A DNA stretch of 64,000 bases from RPQJ01 sp046347155 (GCA_046347155.1 JAXMGT010000001.1:1612001-1676000), one strand, 5' to 3'. Counted from the first letter of the stretch, positions 1-11,762 are shown. The notes: a model not told the origin generated them from the letters alone. Program-made: numbers and translations.

Positions 1-88
1 CGGGCAGGCCGCGAAGATCAAGCCCGTGACGCTCGAGAAGATGGCCGAGCGCTACCGGAAGGGCGAACTGAACCAGGTCGTCAACTGA
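1..88 (+). CDS. C-terminal fragment of an unrecognised protein
   Basis: The reading frame is open from the window edge to a TGA at 86-88 and gives 28 residues ending in KGELNQVVN. The fragment is charged and hydrophilic. Its stop codon overlaps the proposed CTG start of the flavin transferase behind it, so the two are probably cotranscribed. ApbE genes often follow the gene of a flavoprotein or redox protein they serve, but 28 residues are too few to assign a family and I do not name one. Confidence 0.6.
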   Translation, partial: GQAAKIKPVTLEKMAERYRKGELNQVVN

Positions 89-1110
89 CGCGGCGAATCG
101 CCGCGCTCCTCGCGGTGTCGCTCGGCTGCGCGGGCTGCGGCCGTGCGCCGCTCGAGCTGCGCGGCCCGACGATGGGGACCACCTACAGCGTGGTGGTCGC
201 CGATCCACCGGCCGGGCTCGATCGCGACGGCCTGCAGGCGCTGGTCCAGGGCGTGCTCGAGGCGGTCGATTCGACCTGCTCGACGTACGACCCCGGCAGC
301 GAACTGTCGCGGTTCAACGACTACGAATCGACGGCGCCCGTCGCGGCCTCGCCGATGCTCCGCGAGCTCGTCGGCATTGCGGGCGAGCTGAGCGCGCGCA
401 CGGGCGGGGCATTCGACGTCACGGTGGGGCCGCTGGTCGGACTGTGGGGATTCGGCAGCGCGGGCACGTCGACCGGCGACCGTGCGCCCGATGCGGCGGC
501 ACTCTCGTGGGCCCGGAGCCGGGTGGGCTACCGGAACCTCGTTGCCGACGACGCGCACGGCACGTTGCGCAAGGAACTCCCGGACCTGGTCGTCGACGTG
601 GATGGCATCGCCCCCGGTTATGCGGTGGACCTGGTCGCCCAGCGGCTCGAAGCACGCGGCGCCCGCCGATACCTGGTCGAGCTCGGCGGGGAACTCCGTG
701 CGCGCGGACTGTCGCCCGAGGACCGTCCCTGGCGCGTCGCGATCGAGTCGCCGCGTGCCGGCGAGCGCCGTCCATACGCGCTCGTCGAATTGAACGGACT
801 CGGGATCTCGACCTCCGGCGATTACCGGGACGCGCACGTGGTCGACGGACGCCGGGTGTCTCACACGATCGATCCCCGCACCGGTGCGCCGGTCTCCCAC
901 CGGCTCGCGTCGGTCACCGTCGTCGACCCCTCCGCGGCGCGCGCGGACGGTCTTGCGACGGCGCTGATGGTGCTTGGGCCCACCGAGGGTTATGAACTCG
1001 CGGACCGACTCGGGCTCGCGGCGCTCTTCATCGAGCACAGTGCGGACGGCAGGTCCTTCCACGAGCGAGCGACGCCGCAGTTCGACCGCCTGCGACGCCC
1101 GATCGACTGA
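85..1110 (+). CDS. apbE: FAD:protein FMN transferase (ApbE family), probable lipoprotein
   Basis: ApbE enzymes transfer FMN from FAD onto a threonine of target redox proteins, usually outside the inner membrane. The family core is clear: GPTMGTTYS near the N-terminus, GIAPGYAVD in the middle, then ISTSGDYR and a DPRTGAPV segment, and a LATALMVLG motif near the C-terminus. The conventional start is GTG at 115, but that protein would begin directly at its Cys residues without an export signal. Reading from CTG at 85 adds MTRRIAALLAVSLG, an RR-containing n-region and a hydrophobic stretch running into Cys-Ala-Gly-Cys, which looks like a lipoprotein signal. No ATG, GTG or TTG lies upstream in frame. 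The CTG overlaps the previous stop, which would couple translation. Family assignment is firm and the start is tentative. Confidence 0.88.
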   Translation: MTRRIAALLAVSLGCAGCGRAPLELRGPTMGTTYSVVVADPPAGLDRDGLQALVQGVLEAVDSTCSTYDPGSELSRFNDYESTAPVAASPMLRELVGIAGELSARTGGAFDVTVGPLVGLWGFGSAGTSTGDRAPDAAALSWARSRVGYRNLVADDAHGTLRKELPDLVVDVDGIAPGYAVDLVAQRLEARGARRYLVELGGELRARGLSPEDRPWRVAIESPRAGERRPYALVELNGLGISTSGDYRDAHVVDGRRVSHTIDPRTGAPVSHRLASVTVVDPSAARADGLATALMVLGPTEGYELADRLGLAALFIEHSADGRSFHERATPQFDRLRRPID

Positions 1111-1126
1111 CGGCTATCATCCGCCC

Positions 1127-1729
1127 ATGACCGACGCGAACGTCCGCGTGCGGCGCCGGGCCCACCCGGCGCCGATCCTGGTGCCGCTGCTCGTGCTGCT
1201 TGCGGCCGCGGCCGGTGTTTTCTGGCTCGGCACCTGGGCCCGCACGACCGTGGTCATCGTCGTGCGGCACGCCGAGCCGGCTGCGACACCGGCCGGCGAT
1301 CCGGACCTGAGCCCGGCCGGAGCCGCCCGGGCCGAGCTGCTCGGGGAATTCCTCGAAGGCGTGCTCGGCGGGGACAAGGTGGACTATCTGTACAGCGGCG
1401 ACGCGCGACGCGCCGAGCAGACCGCCGCGCCGATCGCGAACCGGTTCGGACTGCCCGTGAACCTGCTGGCCCCGAGCGACTGGGAGGGGCTCGCGAGCCG
1501 GATACGCAGCGAGCACCGCGGACGCACGGTCGTCGTGGTGGGCTACGACAGCACCGTGCCGAACCTGGTCAGCCAGCTCGCCGGCTCGCACTCGTCGGCG
1601 ACGCAGGCGTCGGCCGACGCGATCCACCTGATCGTGATCCCGAGCCCGGGCAACACCCGGGTGTTCACTCTCCGGTACGGTGCCCCGAGCCGCTCGGCCC
1701 CAGCCCCGAAGTCGCAGAAATCGACTTAA
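1127..1729 (+). CDS. Membrane-anchored histidine-phosphatase-family protein with an altered active site
   Basis: This 200-residue protein starts with about 15 polar residues and one hydrophobic segment (about residues 16-36), followed by a phosphoglycerate-mutase-like fold. The phosphohistidine motif VVRHAEP is present (His48), as are a YSGDARRAEQT motif and the later beta strand. In this family that strand normally ends in a GH[ST]NT motif carrying the second catalytic His, but here it reads VVVGYDSTVP, with Tyr140 in the His position. Activity may therefore be weak, changed or absent. The anchor suggests action at the periplasmic face. ATG at 1127 lies 6 nt behind TATCAT, with no clear ribosome binding site. 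The gene is convergent with the peroxiredoxin gene. SixA- or Ais-like roles are possible but not shown. Confidence 0.8.
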   Translation: MTDANVRVRRRAHPAPILVPLLVLLAAAAGVFWLGTWARTTVVIVVRHAEPAATPAGDPDLSPAGAARAELLGEFLEGVLGGDKVDYLYSGDARRAEQTAAPIANRFGLPVNLLAPSDWEGLASRIRSEHRGRTVVVVGYDSTVPNLVSQLAGSHSSATQASADAIHLIVIPSPGNTRVFTLRYGAPSRSAPAPKSQKST

Positions 1730-1755
1730 CAGAGTTGCATAACCTACTGACGAGC

Positions 1756-2217
1756 TTATTTTTTCGTAGCACCGGACTCGATGGCCTTGCGCACGAAGTC
1801 CTCGTGCGCGCCGATCCGGAGGTCGGCCAGCACGCCGTCCTTGATCTTGCCGTCCGTGCCGATCAGGTAGGTACCGCGGCGTACGCCGAAGCCGAGCGGA
1901 CCGTCGAGGTCGTAGGCCTTGACCGCCTTCTTGTCCGGATCGGCCAGCAGCGGAAAGTTGAGCCCGTGCTTGTCGGCGAATCGGCGATGGGACGCCGTGT
2001 CCTGGGGGCTCACGCCGACCACGCGCAGCTTTGCGCGCAGCAGGTCCTGGTGCAGGTCGCGGACGCTGCAGGCCTCCTTCGTGCAACCGGGCGTGAAGTC
2101 GGCCGGGTAGAAGTACAGGATCAGCGGACCGCCAGCGAGCAGCGACTTGAGCGTGTGGCGCTTCCCGTCCTGGTCCTCGAGGTCGAATTCAGGGGCCTTG
2201 GTTCCGTTCGCGAGCAT
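1756..2217 (-). CDS. bcp: Thiol peroxidase of the PrxQ/Bcp type
   Basis: This 153-residue cytoplasmic peroxiredoxin reduces hydrogen peroxide and organic hydroperoxides with thioredoxin. It has the usual Bcp length and order: FDLEDQDG near the N-terminus, then FYPADFTPGCTKEAC with the peroxidatic Cys and the resolving Cys five residues later (an atypical 2-Cys enzyme), and a RGTYLIG strand near the C-terminus. It begins one base after the stop of the upstream acetyltransferase gene, so the two form a two-gene operon on the minus strand. The stop lies 26 bases from the convergent phosphatase-like gene, with no terminator visible between them. Confidence 0.95.
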   Translation of the reverse strand: MLANGTKAPEFDLEDQDGKRHTLKSLLAGGPLILYFYPADFTPGCTKEACSVRDLHQDLLRAKLRVVGVSPQDTASHRRFADKHGLNFPLLADPDKKAVKAYDLDGPLGFGVRRGTYLIGTDGKIKDGVLADLRIGAHEDFVRKAIESGATKK

Positions 2218-2218
2218 C

Positions 2219-2701
2219 TCATCCTCCTGCGGCGCGCTGGACGGCGCCGGACATGTCGACTTCCATCACGACGTAACCCGCGTCCTGCATCCCGCAGCGA
2301 CGGTAGGTCTCCTGTGCGCGCAGGTTCTCGCGCTCGACGTACAGCCTGAGGCCGCAGACACCGGGATCCGCCTCGGCGAGTCGTTCGACGTGTCGGTAGA
2401 GCGACCGGAACACGCCGAGGCGCCGGGCTTCCGGCAGCACGTAGACGCTCTGGAACCACCAGAAGTCGCCACAGCGCCAGTCACTCCATTCGGTCGTGTA
2501 CATCGCCTGTCCGACGACGCGCCCGCCGGACTCGGCAACGAAGTAGCGGCCGCGGGACGGGGCCTCGAACACCGCGCGGACGCCGCGCTCGACGATCGCG
2601 GGGTCCAGACGCTTGTGCTCGGCTTCGAGCGCCATCGCGACGTTGCCGTGGGCGAGGGCCGGTATGTCGCGCAACTCGGCCGGCCGTACCAGGATGTCCA
2701 T
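2219..2701 (-). CDS. GNAT-family N-acetyltransferase
   Basis: This is a 160-residue single-domain protein. The GNAT acetyl-CoA binding region is seen as the strand FQSVYVLPEARRLGVF, a version of the V-x-P-x-x-R-x-x-G loop, followed by a helix. The C-terminal strand NLRAQETYRRCGM is the usual N-x-x-A-x-x-x-Y motif. The substrate cannot be read from the sequence. It is the first gene of an operon with the PrxQ peroxiredoxin, so a link with stress response is possible but not shown. The ATG lies 2 bases before the region that carries the divergent tRNA-Ala promoter. Confidence 0.85.
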   Translation of the reverse strand: MDILVRPAELRDIPALAHGNVAMALEAEHKRLDPAIVERGVRAVFEAPSRGRYFVAESGGRVVGQAMYTTEWSDWRCGDFWWFQSVYVLPEARRLGVFRSLYRHVERLAEADPGVCGLRLYVERENLRAQETYRRCGMQDAGYVVMEVDMSGAVQRAAGG

Positions 2702-2730
2702 CCGGCGATGATACCGTCGCGCGACGCCGC

Positions 2731-2758
2731 TTGCGGGTCGGCCGGCCGGTGCTACAAT
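2731..2758 (+). promoter_or_regulatory. Promoter of tRNA-Ala
   Basis: TTGCGG (2731-2736) and TACAAT (2753-2758) are separated by 16 bases and end 14 bases before the tRNA. The discriminator is GC-rich (GCGCGCCC), as in promoters of stable RNA under stringent control; a relA gene lies 9 kb away. Confidence 0.6.
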
Positions 2759-2772
2759 GCGCGCCCTTTCGT

Positions 2773-2848
<76 letters not shown>

Positions 2849-2855
2849 CGATGCG

Positions 2856-2890
2856 ACGGCCGGGTCCCAAGGGACCCGGCCGTTTTCGTT
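2856..2890 (+). terminator. Intrinsic terminator after tRNA-Ala
   Basis: A perfect 13-bp inverted repeat (2856-2868 with 2871-2883), with an effective loop CAAG, is followed by TTTTCGTTT. It separates the tRNA-Ala transcript from tRNA-Arg, which needs its own promoter; a TACACT -10 box is visible at 2929-2934. Confidence 0.85.
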
Positions 2891-2943
2891 TGCGCGGGTG
2901 GCGGGCGGAAACGGGGCCCGGCCGGTAGTACACTCGCGCGCAC

Positions 2944-3019
2944 GCCCCGGTAGCTCAGTGGATAGAGCAACCGCCTCCTAAGCGGTAGGTCGTCGGTTCA
3001 ACTCCGGCCCGGGGCGCCA
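2944..3019 (+). tRNA. tRNA-Arg(CCT)
   Basis: A complete 76-nt cloverleaf: acceptor GCCCCGG/CCGGGGC, D-arm 2953-2968, anticodon stem ACCGC/GCGGT with loop CTCCTAA (anticodon CCT, reading AGG), T-loop TTCAACT at 2997-3003, and encoded CCA at 3017-3019. No T-rich terminator follows; the DUF2238 gene converges from the other side. Confidence 0.95.
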
Positions 3020-3060
3020 GTCCCCTGCGCGCCGGTCTCCCGCGCCACGGGCCACCGCGT

Positions 3061-3660
3061 TCAGGATGCGATGCCCGTCGCGACCATCGAGACGACCGAG
3101 CCGACGGTCGCGAGCGCCATGTCCTTCTGCGCGTCCCATTCGTCGCCCTGGGCACCCAGGTAGTCGGCGCCGGCACCGCTGCCCAGCAGGGCGCTCGCCT
3201 GCCACTCGACCAGTTCGTAGAGCAGGCTGCCCGCCATGATCAGCGCGGGCGCGACGACGTAACTCCAGGCCCCGGTCGGCCGCGCGTAGCGCTCGAGCAT
3301 TTCGTACACCGGGTATGCGACGAGCAGCCCGAAGCACAGGTGCACGACGCGGTCGTAGTGATTGCGCGTCCAGCCCCACCGACGGCCGGCCTCGAAGCCG
3401 AACAGGGCACGGGTGACGGCGTCGCATGGAACGCGCACGTAGGTGTAGTGCCCGCCGATCGTGTGCAGCACCAGGAACGCGGCGATCAACGTGTACGAAA
3501 GATTGCTGAGCGGCCAGGAGCGACCGGTGGCCAGCAGTCCGGCGACCGCGGCGACCGTGAGGGCGTTCTCGGTCAGCCAGACGGTACGGTCCAGTGGCCG
3601 GATCGCGAGCGCCAGCCAGAACACCCCGAACGCAGCGAGCAGCCAGCAGGGATAGGCCAC
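3061..3660 (-). CDS. DUF2238 (YjdF-like) inner membrane protein
   Basis: This 199-residue protein has about six hydrophobic segments and no signal peptide. The conserved DUF2238 features are visible: a polar block with YTYVRVP after the third segment, NHYDRVVHLCFGLL in the middle, and the QGDEWDAQKDMALATVG motif before the last segment. The acidic DEWDAQKD loop is the family hallmark, but its function is unknown. The gene stands alone, convergent with tRNA-Arg and separated from the lipase gene by a strong terminator. Confidence 0.88.
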   Translation of the reverse strand: MAYPCWLLAAFGVFWLALAIRPLDRTVWLTENALTVAAVAGLLATGRSWPLSNLSYTLIAAFLVLHTIGGHYTYVRVPCDAVTRALFGFEAGRRWGWTRNHYDRVVHLCFGLLVAYPVYEMLERYARPTGAWSYVVAPALIMAGSLLYELVEWQASALLGSGAGADYLGAQGDEWDAQKDMALATVGSVVSMVATGIAS

Positions 3661-3723
3661 GGCGCCCTCACGGATTGCGTGACCGGTTCATTTTACCCGC
3701 GACCCGCGGCGCGGATCAGCGCC

Positions 3724-3759
3724 AAAAAAAGAAGGGCGGGATTGCTCCCGCCCTTCTTG
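3724..3759 (-). terminator. Intrinsic terminator of the lipase gene
   Basis: Read on the minus strand, AAGAAGGGCGGGA and its complement flank the loop GCAA and are followed by a run of T. The plus-strand arms are 3729-3741 and 3746-3758, with the A-run at 3724-3730. It sits 26 bases behind the lipase stop codon. Confidence 0.92.
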
Positions 3760-3784
3760 TCGTGCGCCGGAAGCGCCTGACGGA

Positions 3785-6040
3785 TCAGGGCAACGGGACC
3801 GGTGTCAGGCCGAGCACGCTCGCGCTCTGCGAGCCCACCAGCACGGCCGCGCCAGCGCTGGCCGTGAAGGTCACGGCCTGTGCCTGCATTTCCTGCGTCG
3901 CAGGAAGGCTCGCGGTCGGGTCGAACAGCGTTCCGTGTGAGCCGGCGGTGAAGTAGGTCCACTTGCCCGCACCCGCCGCGACCGGGTTCACGCCCAGCGC
4001 GGTGATCTGCGAGAGGCCGCCCGCGTAGATCATGCGCTTGGTCGCGCTGTTCGGCACCACCGTGTCGTCCTTCACCATGAACAACAGCGTCGGGTGAGTC
4101 TGTGCCGTGACGCTGATGTGGTTGAACGGATCGCCGCTGTCGACGACCGTCTGGAAGTCACGGAAGAACTGGCCGAACAGCGTGCCGTCCGGGGTCAGGC
4201 CCTGGGCCTGCAGCGCCGCGCGGATCCGCGGCCCGAAGGTCGGCGACTCGAGCAGCAGCTTCGTGATCACGCCGCCCGGCACCGAGAGCGCGGCGCTCGT
4301 GATGTCGCCCGTGAACCGGGCGTACGTGCCGCCGACGATCGAACCGAGCGAGAGTCCGACGAACCCGACGTGGTCGGCATTGACGCCGACCGGGCCTGCC
4401 GGCAGCGAACCCGGGGCCGCCTGCGCGACCGCGAGACCTCCGACCGACGCGGAGAGCTGGATCAGGTCCGCCTCGCCCTGGCGCAGGTTGTCGCGTGCGG
4501 TGATCGGGCTCGCCAGGTTGATCATGTAGGCGCCCGAGGCGTCGATGCCCGGCACCCCGTCGAGGTCGACGTCGAACGTGCGCTCGTACGCGCCGAGGCA
4601 GGCGGGATTCGCCGGCTGCGGCGGCAGGAAGCAGTGCAGCTTCGTCAGCGGGTCCGACGGACTGGTGGCCGTGATGCCGTGCAGCGGCAGGTCCATCGAC
4701 ACGACGATCGTGCACGCATCGGCGAACGAATCCGCGATCGCGAGCGCGTCCGTGCGGCTGCGGGTGATGCCGTGCTGGACGATCGCGACCGGCCAGCCGC
4801 CGACCGGCATGGCCGCGCATCCCGACGAACCGTCGGTGCGCGGAACCGTCACGAGGATGGGCACGGTGACGGTCGTGGTCGGGCCCGGGATCGGGTTGAA
4901 CATCGTGACGTAGCTGTAGGGCTGGCCGGCCGGGTCGGCCAGCGGCGCCGGCGGCGGGCCGGCGGCCTTCCAGAACGACAGGTTTACTGCCGCGTTCTGC
5001 TGTGCGAGCGACTCGGTCGGGTTCGTCGCCGTCAGGTAATACGGCAGCTGCGTCGAGCCCGCGTAGATGTTGGCCTTGCCGAAGCCGCCGACGTCCGACG
5101 TGTTCAGGATGCGGCCAAGCGTTGCATCGTAGAGCGGGACGATGATCGTGGACTTCGGCGTCGCGGTCGCCGAGATGACGTTGAATGCGTCATGGTCGGA
5201 CTGCGTCGAGAAGCTCCACGACAGGATCACGTTGGCCGTGTTGATCCCGACCGCGCTGGCGATCGCGAGCTGCGGCTTCGTGAAGAGGCACACCTGCTTC
5301 GCCGTCGCGTCGGCGATCGTGCTGCAGTCGGCCGGTGCCGCCTTGAACGCGGCGTACGTCGCGTCCGGGCTGAACGGCTGGCCGAGCGTCGAGGTGAGGC
5401 CGTTGGTCAGGAACACCATGTAGCCGACGTTCAGGATCTTGTTCGGGCCATTGACGGCCGGGCCGCTGCTCGCCGCGAACGGCTTGAGCGGGGTGATCGT
5501 CAGGATGCGACCGCCGCTGTCGATCGCGGGGTCGACCTTGGCCGTGTAATCCGTGCCGTAGGTCAGCACGCCGGCGACCGGGCCGTTCAGGACGTTCCAG
5601 CCAGTCGGCAGGTACGCGGCGACCTGCACCGGGTCGGTCACGTCGACCGGCGCCTTGTTGGTCGGGTTCAGGTAGACCTTGACGATCTTGACGGTGTTGC
5701 CGTTGATGGACGAAGGCAGCAACGGCATCGAGAAGCCGGTCCACGGCTCGACCGCGAGGCCCCAGCCATCCTGGGAGTTGATCGCCGTCCGCATCGCGGC
5801 CGGACGGAACAGGACGGAAGGCGCGTTGACGGTACCGTCGGTCGAGCCCACGAAGAAGTACGGGTCGGCCGGATAGGGCAGTTCGCCCGTCGCGAGGTTG
5901 AAATTGGCGACGGCCTCCGGCACTGGCGGCGGTGGCGTCGAGCCCTTGTTGTTGTTGTCGGAGCCGCTGCATCCGGCCAACGCGAACATACCGAGCGCCA
6001 TCGACGCTACGGCGCCGACCCCGGTCCTGACCTTCGTCAT
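3785..6040 (-). CDS. VolA/Pla-1/Cef-type extracellular lipase, lipoprotein
   Basis: The protein has 751 residues from ATG at 6040, which follows an AGGGGGA ribosome binding site. An upstream ATG at 6073 would add 11 residues ahead of the signal peptide. The signal peptide ends in LAGC, a good lipobox, followed by a short Gly/Ser/Asn/Pro linker, so the protein is an exported lipoprotein. The N-terminal part carries LPYPADPYFFVGSTDGT, the hallmark of the bacterial virulence-factor lipase N-terminal domain. The second half is an alpha/beta hydrolase: nucleophile elbow GLSLG with Ser at about residue 564, acid candidate in VKDDTVVP, and His in GSHGTLFDP near residue 700. Relatives are surface lipases or lysophospholipases that release fatty acids from host or environmental lipids. 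It is monocistronic with its own terminator. The substrate is not known. Confidence 0.85.
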   Translation of the reverse strand: MTKVRTGVGAVASMALGMFALAGCSGSDNNNKGSTPPPPVPEAVANFNLATGELPYPADPYFFVGSTDGTVNAPSVLFRPAAMRTAINSQDGWGLAVEPWTGFSMPLLPSSINGNTVKIVKVYLNPTNKAPVDVTDPVQVAAYLPTGWNVLNGPVAGVLTYGTDYTAKVDPAIDSGGRILTITPLKPFAASSGPAVNGPNKILNVGYMVFLTNGLTSTLGQPFSPDATYAAFKAAPADCSTIADATAKQVCLFTKPQLAIASAVGINTANVILSWSFSTQSDHDAFNVISATATPKSTIIVPLYDATLGRILNTSDVGGFGKANIYAGSTQLPYYLTATNPTESLAQQNAAVNLSFWKAAGPPPAPLADPAGQPYSYVTMFNPIPGPTTTVTVPILVTVPRTDGSSGCAAMPVGGWPVAIVQHGITRSRTDALAIADSFADACTIVVSMDLPLHGITATSPSDPLTKLHCFLPPQPANPACLGAYERTFDVDLDGVPGIDASGAYMINLASPITARDNLRQGEADLIQLSASVGGLAVAQAAPGSLPAGPVGVNADHVGFVGLSLGSIVGGTYARFTGDITSAALSVPGGVITKLLLESPTFGPRIRAALQAQGLTPDGTLFGQFFRDFQTVVDSGDPFNHISVTAQTHPTLLFMVKDDTVVPNSATKRMIYAGGLSQITALGVNPVAAGAGKWTYFTAGSHGTLFDPTASLPATQEMQAQAVTFTASAGAAVLVGSQSASVLGLTPVPLP

Positions 6041-6227
6041 ACTGATTCCCCCTTGGCTGTGCCTGAGCGACATTGCCCGGCACGGACGTTTCCAGACCGG
6101 CCAAGACTACGCCCGCGCCCGGCGGGCGCGCAATCGCCAGTCGCCACCGGCTTTGGGTAAACTACGCGGCCCTTTGGCAGCCCGGCCGACCGGGCCGGCT
6201 CGACCTAGCGAGCGACCCCAACCAGCC

Positions 6228-9103
6228 ATGAGTGATCTGATCGCAGCCCGGGCCTCGACGCCTCTGTCGGCAGGCAACGCGCCGTACGTCGAGGACCTCT
6301 ACGAGCGGTACCTGGCCGACCCGGCGTCGGTGCCGGCCCGCTGGAGGGAGTACTTCGACCGCCTCGGGGCGCCATCCGGGGAGGTCGCCCACGGACCGCT
6401 CGTCGAGGAACTGGCCCGGCGTGCGCGCACCGCGCGGGGGCCGGCACCGGCGCCGGTGCGTGGCGACGGCATGGCCGCGAAGCAGGGCGCGGTATCGCGA
6501 ATGATTCAGATCTACGCGAACCGAGGGCACCTGATCGCAGACATCGACCCGCTGGGCCTGATGGTCCGCCCGATCCCGAAGGTCCTCGGCCTCGAGTACC
6601 TTGGGCTCGGCGATGCCGACCTCGACACGGAATTCCTGACCGGCAGCCGCAACGACGCCATCAAGCCGCGGCTGCGGCTGCGCGAGATCGTGTCCCAGTT
6701 GCGGCAGATCTACTGCGGCAGGATCGGTGCCGAGTTCGCCCACGTCTCCGACGAGACCGAGCGCCTCTGGCTCCAGGACCGGTTCCAGGTGGGCCGGGCC
6801 CAGGGCCACTGGTCGCCCGAGGCCCGGCGCGACATCCTCTGGGGCCTCACGGCCGCCGAGGGGCTCGAGCGCTACCTCGCGACGAAGTACCCGGCCCAGA
6901 AGCGATTCTCGCTCGAGGGCGGCGACAGCCTGATCCCGCTGCTCGAGGACCTGATCCAGTCCTGCGGCGGCCACGGCGTCGAGGACGTCGTGATCGGCAT
7001 GGCACACCGCGGCCGGTTGAACGTGCTCGTCAACGTGCTCGGCAAGGTGCCCGAGGTCCTCTTCTCCGAGTTCGAGGGCAAGTACGACCTGAAGAAGCTC
7101 AAGGGCTCGGGCGACGTGAAGTACCACAAGGGCTACTCCTGCGACGTGCGCACGCCCGCGGGCAACGTCCACGTGGCGCTGGCCTTCAACCCGTCGCACC
7201 TCGAGGTGGTGAATCCGGTGGTCGAGGGCTCGGTGCGGGCCCGCCAGGAACGCCGCGGCGACGCGGCCGGCGACAAGGTGATGCCGGTGCTGATCCACGG
7301 CGACAGCGCGTTCGCCGGCCAGGGCGTCATCCAGGAGACGCTGCAGATGTCGCAGGCCCGTGCGTTCTACACGGGCGGCACGATCCACGTGATCGTGAAC
7401 AACCAGGTCGGCTTCACGACGCACGATCCCCGCGACACGCGCTCGACGCTCTACTGCAGCGATGTCGCGAAGATGATCGAGGCGCCCATCCTGCACGTGA
7501 ACGGCGACGACCCGGAGGCGGTCGTGTTCGCCGGGCGCCTCGCGCTCGACTACCGGATGAAGTTCCACAAGGACGTCGTGATCGACCTCGTGTGCTACCG
7601 GCGGCTCGGCCACAACGAGGCCGACGAGCCGGCGGCCACGCAGCCGGTGATGTACGCGGCGATCCGCTCGAAGCCGACCACCCGCGCGCTCTACGCCGCG
7701 CGGCTCGAGGCCGAAGGCGCGATCGCCCCGGGCGACGCCGACCGGATGGCCGAGGAGTACCGCAACTCGCTCGACGACGGCGACCACCAGCCCGCGACCC
7801 GCAACGTGATCGGCACGGTCGGCAACGCGCACACGGTGGACTGGACGAAGTACCAGGACGCAGACTGGACCGAGCAGGTCCGCACGGGCGTGAAGCTCGA
7901 GACGCTCCGCGACCTCGGCCAGCGCGCGACGAGCTACCCGGACGGGTTCGTGCTGCACCGGCAGGTGCAGAAGATCGTCGAGGACCGCCGGAAGATGGCG
8001 GCCGGGCAGGCGATGCTCGACTGGGGATTCGCCGAGACGCTCGCCTACGCGACGCTGCTCGACGAGGGCTACGAGGTCCGGATCACGGGCCAGGACAGCG
8101 GCCGCGGGACGTTCTTCCACCGCCACGCGGTGGGCCACGACCAGAAGACCGGTGCGACGTACGTGCCGCTCCGGCACCTGAAGCCCGGCCAGCCGCGGTT
8201 CCGGGTCACCGACTCGCTGCTCTCCGAGGAGGCGGTGCTCGGCTTCGAGTATGGCTACGCGACGACGGACCCGAACTGCCTGGTGATCTGGGAAGCGCAG
8301 TTCGGCGACTTCGTGAATGGCGCCCAGGTGATCATCGACCAGTTCATCAGCTCGGGCGAGACGAAGTGGGGCCGCCACTGCGGCCTCACGATGTTCCTGC
8401 CGCACGGGTTCGAAGGGCAGGGGCCCGAGCATTCCTCGGCCAGGCTCGAGCGGTTCCTGCAACTCTGCGCAGAGAACAACATGAGCGTGTGCGTGCCCTC
8501 GACGCCGGCGCAGATGTTCCACATGCTGCGCCGGCAGATGAAGCGCGACTTCCGCAAGCCGCTCGTCGTGATGACGCCGAAGAGCCTGCTGCGCCACAAG
8601 CTCTCCGTGTCCGCGCTCGAGGACCTCGCCCGCGGATCCTTCCGCAACGTCATCGACGAGATCGACGACCTCGACCCGGCCGCGGTGACGCGCGTCGTGT
8701 TCTGCTACGGCAAGGTCTACTTCGACCTGCTCGAGGCGCGCCGGGCCGGCGAGCAGCGTGACGTCGCGATCGTTCGCGTCGAGCAGCTCTACCCGTTCCC
8801 GGCGGACGAATACGCAACGGTGCTCGGGCGGTACCCGAACGCGAAGGACGTGGTCTGGTGCCAGGAGGAGCCGCAGAACCAGGGAGCCTGGTTCCAGATC
8901 CGCCACCGGCTGCAGGAGCCGCTCGGGCGGCGCGAACTGCTCTACTGCGGCCGCCGTCCGTCCGCGGCGCCGGCCACCGGCATCCCGCAACTGCACAATG
9001 AACAGCAGCAGGGACTCGTGGCGGCGGCGCTGCGGGCCCGCACGGTCGACGAACTGGCGCCGGCGCCCCGCCGGCTGCGCACCGCACCCTCCAGGAAGAA
9101 CAC

Positions 9104-9107
<4 letters not shown>
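6228..9107 (+). CDS. sucA: 2-oxoglutarate dehydrogenase E1 component
   Basis: This 959-residue thiamine-diphosphate enzyme decarboxylates 2-oxoglutarate in the TCA cycle and passes succinyl to the E2 lipoyl arm. The length is normal for OdhA/SucA. The N-terminal E2-binding helix region (APYVEDLYERYLADP) is present, then KRFSLEGGDSLIPLL, GMAHRGRLNVL, the ThDP-pyrophosphate segment HGDSAFAGQGV, and VNNQVGFTTHDP. The C-terminal transketolase-like domain has SGRGTFFHRHAV and LPHGFEGQGPEHSSARLERFL. ATG at 6228 is chosen because the protein then starts like other SucA proteins; no strong Shine-Dalgarno is visible. It overlaps sucB by ATGA. The 187 bases upstream hold a possible TAAACT -10 box at 6158-6163. 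Confidence 0.97.
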
Positions 9108-10321
<1,214 letters not shown>

Positions 10322-10331
10322 GGAACAAAGA

Positions 10332-11762
<1,431 letters not shown>

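Noticed and set aside
4094..6160. A 688-codon plus-strand frame opposite the lipase
   Set aside because: It is Arg/Asp-rich without domain support, and the minus-strand frame has signal peptide, lipase motifs, ribosome binding site and terminator.
6162..8996. A 944-codon open frame opposite sucA
   Set aside because: It has biased composition and no motifs, and SucA on the other strand is full length and conserved throughout.
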